47,151 nt of DNA from Alphaproteobacteria bacterium (GTDB lineage: Bacteria; Pseudomonadota; Alphaproteobacteria; CACIAM-22H2), in the NCBI GenBank assembly GCA_016793165.1, contig JAEULA010000054.1, forward strand, positions 90,269 to 137,419. Direction: 5' to 3'. Positions 10,151 through 20,089 of the stretch are shown in pieces. Numbering within the stretch: position 1 is the first letter of the stretch; each line of letters starts with the position of its first letter. The notes under the pieces are model-generated. The model had not been told where the DNA came from and did not search any database. It saw only the letters and a list, made by a program, of their open reading frames with translations. The translations under genes were made by a program, and so were the position numbers.

Positions 10151-11311
10151 ATGGGGAACGATATCTCGGCCGAGACGCTTGCCGTTCAGATCGGCCATTT
10201 CACAGATGCGCAGAACGGCGCCATCGTGCCGCCGGTCGCGCCGTCGACGACCTTCGCGCGCGACGCCGAGGGCAAGCTGCCCGCCGGCCTGCGCTACAGC
10301 CGCTACGGCAATCCGACGGTGATCCTGGCGGAGCAGACGCTCGCGAAGCTCGAGGGCGGCAAGGAGGCGCGGCTCTTCGCATCCGGCCTCGCCGCCTGCG
10401 CCGCGATCCTCGGCACGATCAGGGCCGGCCAGCACATCCTCGCGCCGCGCATCATGTACCACGGCGCCCAGGACCTCATGCGCCGGATCGCCGCGGCCCA
10501 CGGCGCCGAGCTGGGCTTCTTCGACGCCGCGGATCCCAACGGCCTGCGCGCCGGGCTGCGCGCGAACACCGCGATGGTGTGGATCGAATCGCCGATCAAC
10601 CCGACCTGGGACGTCATCGACATCGCAGCGGCCGCCGAGGCCGCGCATGCCGCCGGCGCCATCCTCGTGATCGACAGCTCGGTCGCGCCGCCGGTCACGA
10701 CGCGCCCCCTCGCGCTCGGTGCCGACATCGTCTTCCACTCGGCCTCCAAGTACCTCAACGGCCACAGCGACGTGATGGCGGGCGTGCTTGTCACCAACGC
10801 GCTCGACGCGCGCTGGCAGGACGTCATCGAGACGCGCAACCTCACCGGCGGCGTGCTCGGCGCCTTCGAGGCCTGGCTGCTGATCCGCGGCCTGCGCACA
10901 CTGTTCCTGCGCTTCGCCCGCAGCTCGGCGAATGCGCTCGCGATCGCCCGCCATTTCGAGCGCCACCCGATGGTCGAGGCGGTCCTCTATCCGGGTCTCG
11001 AGAGCCATCCCGGCCACGCCGTCGCGAAGCGGCAGATGACGAACGGCTTCGGCGGCATGCTCTCGATCAAGGTGCGCGGCGGCTTCGACGAGGCGCAGCT
11101 CGTCTGGCGCAGCCTGCGCGTCTTCCTCTCCGCCGCCTCGCTCGGCGGCGTCGAGAGCCTGGCCGAGCACCGCGCCGCCGTCGAAAGCCCCAACAGCGTC
11201 GTGCCCCGCAACCTGCTCCGCCTCTCCGCCGGCATCGAGTCCGCCGACGACCTGATCGCCGACCTGGCGCAGGCTCTCGATCGTCTCGGCGCGTCTCGCC
11301 CCAAGGCCTGA
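10151..11311 (+). CDS. Cys/Met-metabolism PLP-dependent enzyme (cystathionine gamma-synthase / methionine gamma-lyase family)
   Basis: The 386-residue enzyme belongs to the Cys/Met-metabolism PLP family (fold type I). Visible motifs include LAVQIGHFTDAQNGAIVPPV at the start, RYSRYGNPTVILAEQTLAKLEGG, and the PLP-lysine segment FHSASKYLNGHSD with K200 as Schiff-base lysine. WIESPINPTWDVIDIA and IDSSVAPPV contain the cofactor Asp. The length is typical. Whether it is a gamma-synthase, gamma-lyase or beta-lyase cannot be told from the sequence. The ATG at 10151 has a GGGGAG site; an in-frame ATG at 10112 has none. The gene ends 184 bp before the convergent dipeptidase gene. Confidence 0.88.
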   Translation: MGNDISAETLAVQIGHFTDAQNGAIVPPVAPSTTFARDAEGKLPAGLRYSRYGNPTVILAEQTLAKLEGGKEARLFASGLAACAAILGTIRAGQHILAPRIMYHGAQDLMRRIAAAHGAELGFFDAADPNGLRAGLRANTAMVWIESPINPTWDVIDIAAAAEAAHAAGAILVIDSSVAPPVTTRPLALGADIVFHSASKYLNGHSDVMAGVLVTNALDARWQDVIETRNLTGGVLGAFEAWLLIRGLRTLFLRFARSSANALAIARHFERHPMVEAVLYPGLESHPGHAVAKRQMTNGFGGMLSIKVRGGFDEAQLVWRSLRVFLSAASLGGVESLAEHRAAVESPNSVVPRNLLRLSAGIESADDLIADLAQALDRLGASRPKA

Positions 11312-11388
11312 CGGCGTCGATTTCGTCCCCTTCCCGGCAGCCGACCTCCCTGCGTCACGCCGTGAGAAGGATACGCGGTGCCTGCCCG

Positions 11389-11413
11389 AAAACCGTCGCG
11401 TCCGGCGCGACGG
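11389..11413 (-). terminator. Rho-independent terminator of the dipeptide transport operon
   Basis: An 8-bp perfect stem (arms 11393-11400 and 11406-11413, CCGTCGCG with its complement) has a 5-base loop. Reading the minus strand, the stem is followed directly by TTTT (11392-11389). It lies about 80 bp past the stop of the dipeptidase gene. The opposite strand lacks a T-tract, so it probably works mainly for the minus-strand operon. Confidence 0.6.
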
Positions 11414-11494
11414 AACTCCCGCTTCGTGGAACCACCAGGCGAGGGCGGAACGGGCCGCGGCAACGTGGCCCCGTGCATCGACCTGGCGATCCCC

Positions 11495-12496
11495 TCACCC
11501 GCCCCAGACGTCGCGGAAGACGCGGACCCAATTGCCGCCGAGCAGCTTGCGGATGTGGTCGTCCTTCCAGCCGCGCTTGACCAGCGCGCGGGTCAGGTTC
11601 GGGAGCTTCTCGGGCAGGTCGATGCCCTGCGCGTAGTGCCAGGGCGGCGGCGGATAGGCGTCGGACCAGGCGCCAGACGCGACCAGCTGATCGTAGAGCG
11701 CCTTCGCCTGCTCCGGGGTCGAGAGGCCGTGCTGGCCCTGGTAGTGGTCGATCCCGAGGCCGATGTGATCATGACCCGCGACTTTCACGATGTGGTCGGC
11801 ATGCGCGAGCAGTGCGTCGAGGCTCGGGGCCGGGCCGGGCCCGACGAAGGCGGGAAATCCCACGAGCCCGACGAGGCCGCCGCTGTCGGCCACCTTGCGG
11901 ATCACCTCGTCGTCGACGTTGCGCGGCGACGTGTGCACGGCCAGGGCATTGGCATGCGAGATCACGAACGGCCGCTTCACGATCGCGATGGCGTCGAGGA
12001 CGGTCTGCCGCCCGGTATGCGAGCCGTCGACGACGATACGCGCGGCGTCGAGGCGCTCGACGACCTGGCGCCCGAAGCGGCTGAGGCCCACCGTCGCGGT
12101 CTCCTCGCAGCCGTCGCCGACGGCATTGCGCACGTTGTAGGTCAGCTGGACCATGCCCACGCCCAGCGCCTTCCAGGCGTCGACGAGGTCGAGCGAGTCC
12201 TCGATCGGCGACGTGTTCTGGAAATGGAGCACGATGCCGAGCTTGTCCTCGCGCTTGGCGCGCTCGATGTCCGCGGCGCGCGTGACATGGACCAGGTCGT
12301 CGCGCTCGCGGAACAGCCGGTGCCAGAGGCCGACATTGCGCATCGTCTCCGCGGCGCCTTCGCGCCCCGCGACCGTCGGCGCGACGATGGTGACGCCGCC
12401 GTCGCGATAGCGCTGCAGGTATTGGCCGTAGCGCGTCAGCGGGCTCACGGCGTCGATGACGATGGCGTCGCGATGCAGGGCGTCGGCGTCGGTCAT
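11495..12496 (-). CDS. M19 membrane-dipeptidase family protein with altered metal ligands
   Basis: The 333-residue protein has the TIM-barrel signature of the M19 (renal dipeptidase) family. IVVDGSHTGRQTVLDAI and FVISHANALAVH supply the two later metal histidines, GLVGFPAFVGPG follows, and HIGLGIDHY carries the late Asp. The N-terminal metal motif of the family, D-x-H-x-D, reads D15-A-V-S-P19 here, so the His and second Asp are missing. The bridging Glu segment reads LHFQNTSPIEDSLD with no Glu at the expected place. It may be a one-metal enzyme or act on something other than dipeptides. It is the last gene of a dipeptide-type ABC operon, overlapping the ATPase gene by 4 bp, which supports a role in processing the imported compound. 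Confidence 0.85.
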   Translation of the reverse strand: MTDADALHRDAIVIDAVSPLTRYGQYLQRYRDGGVTIVAPTVAGREGAAETMRNVGLWHRLFRERDDLVHVTRAADIERAKREDKLGIVLHFQNTSPIEDSLDLVDAWKALGVGMVQLTYNVRNAVGDGCEETATVGLSRFGRQVVERLDAARIVVDGSHTGRQTVLDAIAIVKRPFVISHANALAVHTSPRNVDDEVIRKVADSGGLVGLVGFPAFVGPGPAPSLDALLAHADHIVKVAGHDHIGLGIDHYQGQHGLSTPEQAKALYDQLVASGAWSDAYPPPPWHYAQGIDLPEKLPNLTRALVKRGWKDDHIRKLLGGNWVRVFRDVWGG

Positions 12497-13469
12497 GGCT
12501 CGGTCTCCTGGCTTGGCGTGTCGGACGACGGAAGATGGCAGGCGGCGCCGGCCGCGCCGAGCGCGGGCGTCTGCGTGCGGCACAGGGGCAAAGCATGCGG
12601 GCAGCGCGGATGGAAGGCGCAGCCCGCGGGGCGGTTGAGCGGATCGGCGGGCGCACCGAGCAGCGGCACGCGGCGGCGCGCCGCCACCGGATCCGGGGCC
12701 AGCGCCGAGGCGAGGAGTGCCTGCGCATAGGGATGGCGCGGCGCGCGGAAGAGCCGCGCGACGGGCGCGGTCTCGACGATGCGGCCGAGATACATGACCG
12801 CGACGCGGTCGGCGAGATGCTCGACGACCGCGAGGTTGTGGCTGATCAGCACGATGGTGAGGCCGAGCCGGGCGCGCAGGTCGAGCAGCAGGTTGAGGAT
12901 CTGCGCCTGCACCGAGACGTCGAGCGCCGAGGTCGGCTCGTCGCAGATCAGCACGTCCGGCTCGATCACGAGGGCGCGCGCGATCGCGACGCGCTGGCGC
13001 TGGCCACCGGAGAGCGCGGCAGGGTGCGAGGCGGCGAGCCGCGGCGACAGCCCGACCAGGTCGAGCATCGCGGCGACGCGATCGCGCCGCTCCGTCGTAT
13101 CGGCGCCGATGCCGTGCACCTCGAGGCCGAGGCGCACGATCGCCTCGACGGTGCGCGCGGGATTGAGCGAGGCGTACGGATCCTGGAACACCGGCTGGAC
13201 CCGCCGCGCGATCGCAAGCCGCGACAGGCCCTCGAGCGGCGCGCCGTCGAGCTCGACGCGGCCCGTCTCCGGCCGGAGCAATCCCAGCATGACCCGCGCC
13301 GCGGTGCTCTTGCCCGAGCCGGACTCGCCGACGAGGCCGAGCGTCTCGCCGCGCGCCACCGCGAGATCGACGTCGTCGAGCGCCTGGAGATGACGGGACG
13401 GCTGCAGGAACCCGCCGCCGACGCGGAAGCGATGGCCGACGCCACGCAGCGCCAGCAGCGCCGGTGCCG

Positions 13470-13473
<4 letters not shown>
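12493..13473 (-). CDS. Dipeptide/oligopeptide ABC transporter ATPase (DppF/OppF type)
   Basis: The 326-residue ATPase shows the DppF/OppF layout: HRFRVGGGFLQPSRHLQALDDV before the Walker A GESGSGKST near residue 53, the Q-loop PVFQDPYASLNPARTV, signature LSGGQRQRVAIARAL, Walker B VLICDEPTSALDVSVQAQ and LISHNLAVVEHLADR. The C-terminal oligopeptide-transporter domain has the cysteine cluster CAFHPRCPHALPLCRTQTP, a probable iron-sulfur or metal site known in this subfamily. The start at 13473 overlaps the upstream ATPase stop by 4 bp. It pairs with the next ATPase to form the heterodimeric motor. Confidence 0.93.
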
Positions 13474-14458
<985 letters not shown>

Positions 14459-14462
<4 letters not shown>

Positions 14463-15322
14463 AGCCGCTGCCCCGGGGCGAGGGTGTCGCGCAGCCCGTC
14501 GCCGAGCAGGTTGATCGCCAGCACGAGCAGGAAGAGCAGCGCCCCCGGGAAGGCGATCAGCCAGGGATCGAAGAGGATGTGCTCGCGGCCTTCGGCGATC
14601 ATCAGTCCCCAGGACGGCGTTGGCGCCTGCACGCCGAGGCCGAGGAAGGACAGCGCCGCCTCGAGCAGGATCGCCTGCGCGATCTCGAGCGTCGCGATCA
14701 CGACAAGGGTGTTCACGAGGTTCGGCAGCATCTCGCCGAAGATCACGCGCGCATGCGAGCAGCCGAGCGCCCGCGCCGCGGTGACGAACTCGCGGTTGCG
14801 CAGGCTCTGCGTCGTCGCGCGCACCACCACGGCGAAGCGGTCCCAGAGCAGCAGGGCGAGCACCGCGGTCAGCGTGCGCAGCGACGAGCCGACCAGCGCC
14901 ACGGCGGCGAGCGCCACAAGCACGATCGGCATCGCGAGGCGCGTCGTCAGCACGAGACTGATCGCCATATCGACCCGGCCGCCGAAATAGCCGGCGACGA
15001 TGCCGAGCACCGTCCCGATCGTGCCGGCAACGAGCACCACGCCGAAGCCGACGCCGAGCGAGACGCGCGCGCCGTGGATCAGCCGCGAGAGGTAGTCGCG
15101 GCCGAGATGGTCTGTGCCGAGCCAGTTGGCCGGGCTGCCGCCATCCATCCAGGCCGGCGGAACGAGGCGGCGCGCGAGATTCTGCTCGATCGGGTCGTGG
15201 GGTGCGATCAGCGGGGCGAGCAGCGCCATCGCCACGAGCAGAGCCACGATACCGAGCCCGACGATGAGGCTCAGATGGCGGCGGCCGCGGGCGAGCCGGG
15301 CGCGGAGCGTGGCGGCACTCAT
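14459..15322 (-). CDS. Dipeptide-type ABC transporter permease (DppC type)
   Basis: The 287-residue membrane protein has an N-terminal helix (LSLIVGLGIVALLVAMALLA), then the DppC-specific stretch APHDPIEQNLARRLVPP and WLGTDHLGRDYLSRLIHGAR. The EAA loop REFVTAARALGCSHARVIFGEMLPN lies near residue 185, followed by further helices. An additional 43 upstream codons exist in frame but fall inside the DppB gene; the ATG at 15322 overlaps the DppB stop by 4 bp and matches the family start. It forms the channel with the DppB-type protein. Confidence 0.92.
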
Positions 15323-16233
15323 GCGCGCAGGCGCGGATCGAGCCACGCGTTGACCAGATCGGCCGCCAGCGTGAGGAGGACGTAGGACAGCGAGAAGACG
15401 AGCACGATCGACTGCACGACCGGCAGGTCGCTGCGCAGGATCGACTCCCACGCGAGTCGGCCGACGCCGTTGAGCGCGAAGACGCTCTCGATGACGATCG
15501 AGCCCGAGAGCAGCACGCCGAACTGAACCGCCGCGAGCGACACCAGGGGCAAGGCGGCGTTACGCAGCGCGTGCACGAGAATCACGCGGGGACCGAGCAG
15601 CCCCTTGGCGCGCGCCGCGCGGATGTAGTCTGTGCCGAGCACCTCGATCATGCCGGTGCGCAGGATCCGCATCAGGCTCGGCATCACGTAGTAGCCGAGC
15701 ACGACCGTCGGCAGGATGTAGCCGCGCCACTCCTCGGTCCCCGAGATCGGCACCCAGCCGAGCCGCATGCCGAAGACGATGATCAGGATGAGGCCGAGCC
15801 AGAAACCGGGGATCGCCTGCCCGACCACCGCGAGGAACAGGGCGCCACGATCGATCCAGCTGTCGGGCCGCATCGCCGCCGCGATCCCGAGTGGCACGGC
15901 GAGCAGCAGCCCGAAGCCGAGCGCGGTGCACCCGAGCGTCAGCGTCACCGGCACGCGCTCCCACAGGATCGCGCCGACCGGCAGGTTGAAATAGAGGCTG
16001 CGGCCGAAGTCCCCGCGCAGCGCGCGCCATGTCCAGTCCGCGTACTGGATCACCCACGGTCGGTCGAGGCCGTAGAGCGTGCGCAGATACTCGGCGTCCT
16101 GCCCGCGGCCCGACTGGCCCGCGAGCGCGACCGCGGGATCGCCCGCGACGAAGATCAGCGCGAAGCTCGCCGCCGAGACGAGCAGCGCGACCAGCGCCGC
16201 CAGGCCCAGCCGGCGCAGCGCGAAGCGGATCAC
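15319..16233 (-). CDS. Dipeptide-type ABC transporter permease (DppB type)
   Basis: The 304-residue membrane protein begins MIRFALRRLGLAALVALLVS, the standard first helix of DppB-like permeases. It continues with LRTLYGLDRPWVIQYADWTWRALRGDFGRS, typical of the large periplasmic loop, and ends in the family pattern VNAWLDPRLRA. The EAA loop reads TDYIRAARAKGLLGPRVILVHALRN near residue 205. It lies 46 bp after the binding protein gene and overlaps the next permease. Substrate class is peptide, nickel or glutathione-like; the dipeptidase gene in the operon argues for a peptide or amide compound. Confidence 0.93.
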   Translation of the reverse strand: MIRFALRRLGLAALVALLVSAASFALIFVAGDPAVALAGQSGRGQDAEYLRTLYGLDRPWVIQYADWTWRALRGDFGRSLYFNLPVGAILWERVPVTLTLGCTALGFGLLLAVPLGIAAAMRPDSWIDRGALFLAVVGQAIPGFWLGLILIIVFGMRLGWVPISGTEEWRGYILPTVVLGYYVMPSLMRILRTGMIEVLGTDYIRAARAKGLLGPRVILVHALRNAALPLVSLAAVQFGVLLSGSIVIESVFALNGVGRLAWESILRSDLPVVQSIVLVFSLSYVLLTLAADLVNAWLDPRLRA

Positions 16234-16279
16234 CGGGAACGGCCGGGATCGGAGCGAATGCTCCGACCCCGGTTTCCCT

Positions 16280-17797
16280 TCACTTCCACTTCGCGAGGAA
16301 CCACCGCGCGAACTCGTCGGGGTGCGGCGTGAACTGCAGGTCCTTCGAGAGGCCGTAGTTGACGTTGAAGTCGTAGAGCGGGACCCAGTAGGCCTGCTCG
16401 GCGATGCGCTTGTAGGCGCGCGCGTAGTGCTCCTTGCGCAACGCCGGGTCGGGCGAGGTGTCGGCGATGGCGAGCGAGGCCTTCACGTCGTCGTCGCCCG
16501 CCATGTCGTCGGCGTCGCCGCCGAAGAAGTTGCCGGCCATGAACACGGAATCGCCGACGCCGTAGGAGCCCCAGTTGGCGAGGAAGAGCGGCAGCTCGCC
16601 CGCGCGCCACTTGGTGACCGCCGGGGCGTATTGCTGCTCGTTGAGCGTCACGCGCACGCCGACCTTGCCGAGATCGGCCGCGATCGCCTCGGCGATCGGC
16701 CGCGGCATGCCGGAGAAGATCATCTCCATCTGGACACCGCCGCCGTGGCCCGCCTCGGCGAGCAGCTGCTTCGCCTTGTCGGGATTGTAGTCGTAGACGG
16801 CGACGTCGCCGATGCAGCCGAACTGCTTGGGATTGCACGCCGCGTTGATCACCTGCGAGGCGCCGCCGACGAAGGCGTCGACGATCGCCTTGCGGTTGAT
16901 CGCGTGGTTGATCGCCCTGCGCACCTTGATGTCGTTGGTCGGGAACGCCTTGCTCTTGCCGCCCGAGGCCAGCCCGACATAGGCGATGCGCATGATCGGC
17001 GCGGAGATGATGCTGATGTTCGCCATCGAGCCCATGCGGCGCGCCTGGTCGGGCGGGATGCGCCAGATCCAGTCGAGCCGGCCCGACGCGAGCTCGGCGT
17101 ACTGGGTGTTCATCTCCGGGATCGTGCGCACGACGATGCGCTTGATCGCCGCCTTGCCCTTCGGGCTGCCCGCATAGTGGTCGTCGTAGCGCTCGAACAC
17201 GTAGCGCGTGCCCGGCGTCATCTCGACGAGCCGATAAGGACCGGTGCCGACCGGCTTGGCGGCCATGCCGGCCGAGCCGACCTCCTTGAAGTAGGCCGCG
17301 GGATAGATCGACAGCGCGTCGGCCAGCATCTCGACCGCGCCCGCGAAGGGCTTGGCCATGTTGATGCGCACCTTGTAGGCGTCGAGCTTCTCGACGTTCT
17401 TGATCCAGTCGACGGCGATCCGGTAGCGCGCTCCGTAGGCGGGATCGACGACGGTGTTGAGGGTCGCGACGACGTCGTCGGCGCTGAACGCCGCGCCGTT
17501 GTGGAACTTCACGCCCTCGCGCAGGTCGAACTCCATCGTCGTCGGATTGACGAAGCGCCAGGACTTGGCGAGCGCGCCCTTGAACTCGCCGGTGTCGAGA
17601 TCCTTGTAGAGCAGCCCGTCATAGACGTGCCGCGCCAGGATCAGGCCTTCGCGGCCCGCGATCTTGTAGTTGTCGAGCGGCTCCGGCTCGAAGGCGAGCG
17701 CCACATTGAGCGTGTCGTCCGCCTTGCCGGCAAGCGCGGGCGCGCTGCCGAAGGCGAGAAGCGCCGCGAGCGCGGCACCAGTCATCCATCTCTTCAT
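16280..17797 (-). CDS. Periplasmic solute-binding protein, family 5 (dipeptide/oligopeptide type)
   Basis: The 505-residue protein starts with a Sec signal (MKRWMTGAALAALLAFGSAPALA) and continues with LNVALAFEPEPLDNYKIAGREGLILARHVYDGLLYKD, which is the family-5 binding-protein opening. The central FDLREGVKFHNGAAFSADDVVATL segment is diagnostic for the family. The start at 17797 has an AGGAGGGG site; 67 upstream in-frame codons are GC-rich filler. It is the first gene of the operon 17797 to 11495. Family 5 covers dipeptides, opines, glutathione and nickel, so the ligand is open. Confidence 0.92.
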   Translation of the reverse strand: MKRWMTGAALAALLAFGSAPALAGKADDTLNVALAFEPEPLDNYKIAGREGLILARHVYDGLLYKDLDTGEFKGALAKSWRFVNPTTMEFDLREGVKFHNGAAFSADDVVATLNTVVDPAYGARYRIAVDWIKNVEKLDAYKVRINMAKPFAGAVEMLADALSIYPAAYFKEVGSAGMAAKPVGTGPYRLVEMTPGTRYVFERYDDHYAGSPKGKAAIKRIVVRTIPEMNTQYAELASGRLDWIWRIPPDQARRMGSMANISIISAPIMRIAYVGLASGGKSKAFPTNDIKVRRAINHAINRKAIVDAFVGGASQVINAACNPKQFGCIGDVAVYDYNPDKAKQLLAEAGHGGGVQMEMIFSGMPRPIAEAIAADLGKVGVRVTLNEQQYAPAVTKWRAGELPLFLANWGSYGVGDSVFMAGNFFGGDADDMAGDDDVKASLAIADTSPDPALRKEHYARAYKRIAEQAYWVPLYDFNVNYGLSKDLQFTPHPDEFARWFLAKWK

Positions 17798-18092
17798 CGA
17801 TCCCCTCCTGCGCCCTGCGGCGGCGGACGGACGGTGCCGGTTCTGGCCCGGTGCGGCAAGCGCCATTCGGTCGCTCGCATACGGGCCGCCGTCGCGCGCG
17901 CGGGGCGACGAGGGTCCCGCGCTTCCGCGAAAGCTCGACGCGCGGCTCGGCGCGCCAGACGACGCTGCCGAGGCGATCGTCACGCTCGACGGGCCCACGA
18001 GGCGAGCCGCATCGCCATCGGTCTCGGTGCACCCGCAGGCGCCGCCCGGTCGCCGCCCCCGGCCGCGCCGAGCGCGGCGATCGATGGCAACG
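17798..18092 (-). other. Intergenic region upstream of the dipeptide transport operon
   Basis: These 295 bp separate the end of the monooxygenase operon from the next binding-protein gene. A perfect 7-bp stem with 3-base loop at 18062-18078 lies 15 bp past the monooxygenase stop and may end that transcript, although no T-tract follows. I do not see a convincing promoter for the downstream operon or any coding potential. Confidence 0.4.
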
Positions 18093-19277
18093 TCATGCCG
18101 ACGCGGCGCGCCTGAGGCCCTCGATCATCGAGCTCTTCAGCAGGAAGGCGCGGCATCGCGCAGGGTCGCGCGCGGTCGCCTGGAGGTCGGCGAGGATCGC
18201 CCGTCGCCGCTCGGGATCGCGTTCCTTCATGCGGCTGCGATTCTTGTCGGCCTGCTGCACCACGTGCTCGATCGCGACGGGCCGGCGCTCGGCCACGTAG
18301 GCGTCGAGCAGGCGGTCGTCCGCGCCGCGCCAGATCCGCACGAGCTTGTCGGCAAGGTTGAAGGCGTCATGCACGCCGCTGTTCATCCCCATGCCGCCGG
18401 TCGGCGAGTTGAGATGCGCGGCATCGCCCGCCAGCAGGACGCGACCGACGCGATATGTCGCGGCGACGCGCTGATGGATTCGGTAGGGCGCGACCCGGTC
18501 GACCGCGTAGGGCGCCGGCCGCGAGTCGATCGACTGCAGGAAGCGCTCGATGTTCGACGGAGCGAGCACCGCGTCCATGTCCGAGACGTCGGCCGGGTAG
18601 TGGCTGACCCGCCAGCGTCCGGGCAGGCGCAGGGTCGCGAAGTTGCCGTCGCGGGTCCAGACGTAGTTCACGCCGGACCAGTCGGGGAAATGCTCGCGGA
18701 AATCGGTCGTGGTCACGACGAGCACGATCGTCTCGGGATAGGTGGCGCCCTCGAAGGCGAGGTCGAGACTCTTGCGCACGATCGAGCGCGCGCCGTCGCA
18801 GCCGACGACGTAGCGCGCCGCGAGCCGCTCGCCCGTGGCGAGCTCGACCCGGGCCGCCGTCCCGTCCTGGCCGATACCGATGACCTCGGTCGAGAGGCGC
18901 ACCTGCGCGTTCGGCTCGTTGCGCAGCGCCTCGAGCGCAAGCCGCGCGAGCTGCGCCTGCTCGCATTGCAGCCGATAGGGATAGCGCGTGTCGCCCTTGA
19001 GGGTGCCCAGGTCGAACTCGGCCTTCTCGCCGGTCTCGTGGATGCGGATCTGCCAGCTCGGCGTGATCTCGCCGAGCGCGATCAGCGGCTCGGCGAGGCC
19101 GAGCGTGTCGAGCATCTCGAGCGTCGGCGGATGGAAGGTCGAGGCGCGCAGGTCGGGCGGCAGCGCCGGCTCCTTCTCCACGACCGTGACGGGGACGCCC
19201 CCGCGCGCCAGCCTGAGCGCGAGGCACAGGCCGACCGGCCCCGCGCCGACGACCACGATGCGCCCGTCCTCAGCCAT
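18093..19277 (-). CDS. FAD-dependent monooxygenase (aromatic hydroxylase family)
   Basis: The 394-residue protein has the three FAD/NAD(P)H motifs of the PHBH family: VVVGAGPVGLCLALRLARGG at the N-terminus, VVGCDGARSIVRK near residue 165, and LLAGDAAHLNSPTGGMGMNSGVHDAFNLADKL near 290. It resembles MhpA-like and 3-hydroxybenzoate-type hydroxylases but lacks the C-terminal thioredoxin-like extension of the larger members. It hydroxylates an unknown, probably aromatic, substrate using NAD(P)H and O2. The start ATG overlaps the permease stop (ATGA), tying it to an ABC importer for what may be the same compound. Confidence 0.88.
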   Translation of the reverse strand: MAEDGRIVVVGAGPVGLCLALRLARGGVPVTVVEKEPALPPDLRASTFHPPTLEMLDTLGLAEPLIALGEITPSWQIRIHETGEKAEFDLGTLKGDTRYPYRLQCEQAQLARLALEALRNEPNAQVRLSTEVIGIGQDGTAARVELATGERLAARYVVGCDGARSIVRKSLDLAFEGATYPETIVLVVTTTDFREHFPDWSGVNYVWTRDGNFATLRLPGRWRVSHYPADVSDMDAVLAPSNIERFLQSIDSRPAPYAVDRVAPYRIHQRVAATYRVGRVLLAGDAAHLNSPTGGMGMNSGVHDAFNLADKLVRIWRGADDRLLDAYVAERRPVAIEHVVQQADKNRSRMKERDPERRRAILADLQATARDPARCRAFLLKSSMIEGLRRAASA

Positions 19278-20089
19278 CACCGGCCCCGCTTCTCCATCTG
19301 AACGCTCTCGTGCCACGGGATCACGAAGCGGCGCAGCGCCCCGATCGACAGGTAGAACAGGAAGCCGACGACGGTGAGATGGATCAGCACGGCGAAGAGC
19401 ATGTCCGTCTCGTAGGCGTTCATCTTGGCGATCAGCAGGTAGCCCAGGCCCTGATTGCCGCCGAGATACTCGCCGACGACGGCGCCGATGATGGCCAGGA
19501 CGATGCCGACCTCCATGCCGGTCAGGATGTAGGGCAACGCGCTGGGCAGCTCGAGATGGCGAAAGCGCTGCAGCCGGGTCGTGTTGAGGCTCGTCATCAC
19601 GTCGCGATGCCCGAGATCGACGGACTTCACGCCCAGCAGCGTGTTGGTGAAGATCGGGAAGAAGGCGAGCACGCCCGCCAGCAGGATCTTGGTTGTCGGA
19701 CCGAAGCCGAACCACACGACGAAGAGCGGCACCAGCGCCACCTTCGGCACGACCTGGCTCGCGACGATGAACGGATTGAGCGTGCGCTCGAGCCACGGCA
19801 GCTTGCCGAGCAGCGCCCCCATCGCCACGCCGGCAACGAGGGCCGCCGCGAAGCCGATCAGCGTCTCGTAGACGGTCGCCCAGGTGTGGAGCCAGGTCGA
19901 TCGCGTTCGCAGCAGGTCCTGCCAGCTCTCCAGCACGGCGACCGGCTTGGGCAGGATGAAGGGCGACACCTTGAAGCCCTCGACATAGAGATGCCAGACG
20001 ACCAGCGCCGCCGCGATGAGCAGCGGCGTGGTGATCCACTCCAGCCGGACCATGGACCGGGCGCGCTGCGACGGGGCCCCGGTCGTCAT
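19277..20089 (-). CDS. ABC transporter permease, SsuC/TauC type
   Basis: The 270-residue membrane protein follows the nitrate/sulfonate/taurine permease pattern: WHLYVEGFKVSPFILPKPVAV near residue 30, TVYETLIGFAAALVAGVAMG, and the EAA-type loop LNTTRLQRFRHLELPSALPYI near residue 180, ending with VGEYLGGNQGLGYLLIAKMN. The start at 20089 shares one base with the ATPase stop. Together with the ATPase and NMT1-type binding protein it forms one importer, in which family members carry sulfonates, aromatic sulfonates, pyrimidine precursors or phthalate-like acids. Confidence 0.9.
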   Translation of the reverse strand: MTTGAPSQRARSMVRLEWITTPLLIAAALVVWHLYVEGFKVSPFILPKPVAVLESWQDLLRTRSTWLHTWATVYETLIGFAAALVAGVAMGALLGKLPWLERTLNPFIVASQVVPKVALVPLFVVWFGFGPTTKILLAGVLAFFPIFTNTLLGVKSVDLGHRDVMTSLNTTRLQRFRHLELPSALPYILTGMEVGIVLAIIGAVVGEYLGGNQGLGYLLIAKMNAYETDMLFAVLIHLTVVGFLFYLSIGALRRFVIPWHESVQMEKRGR

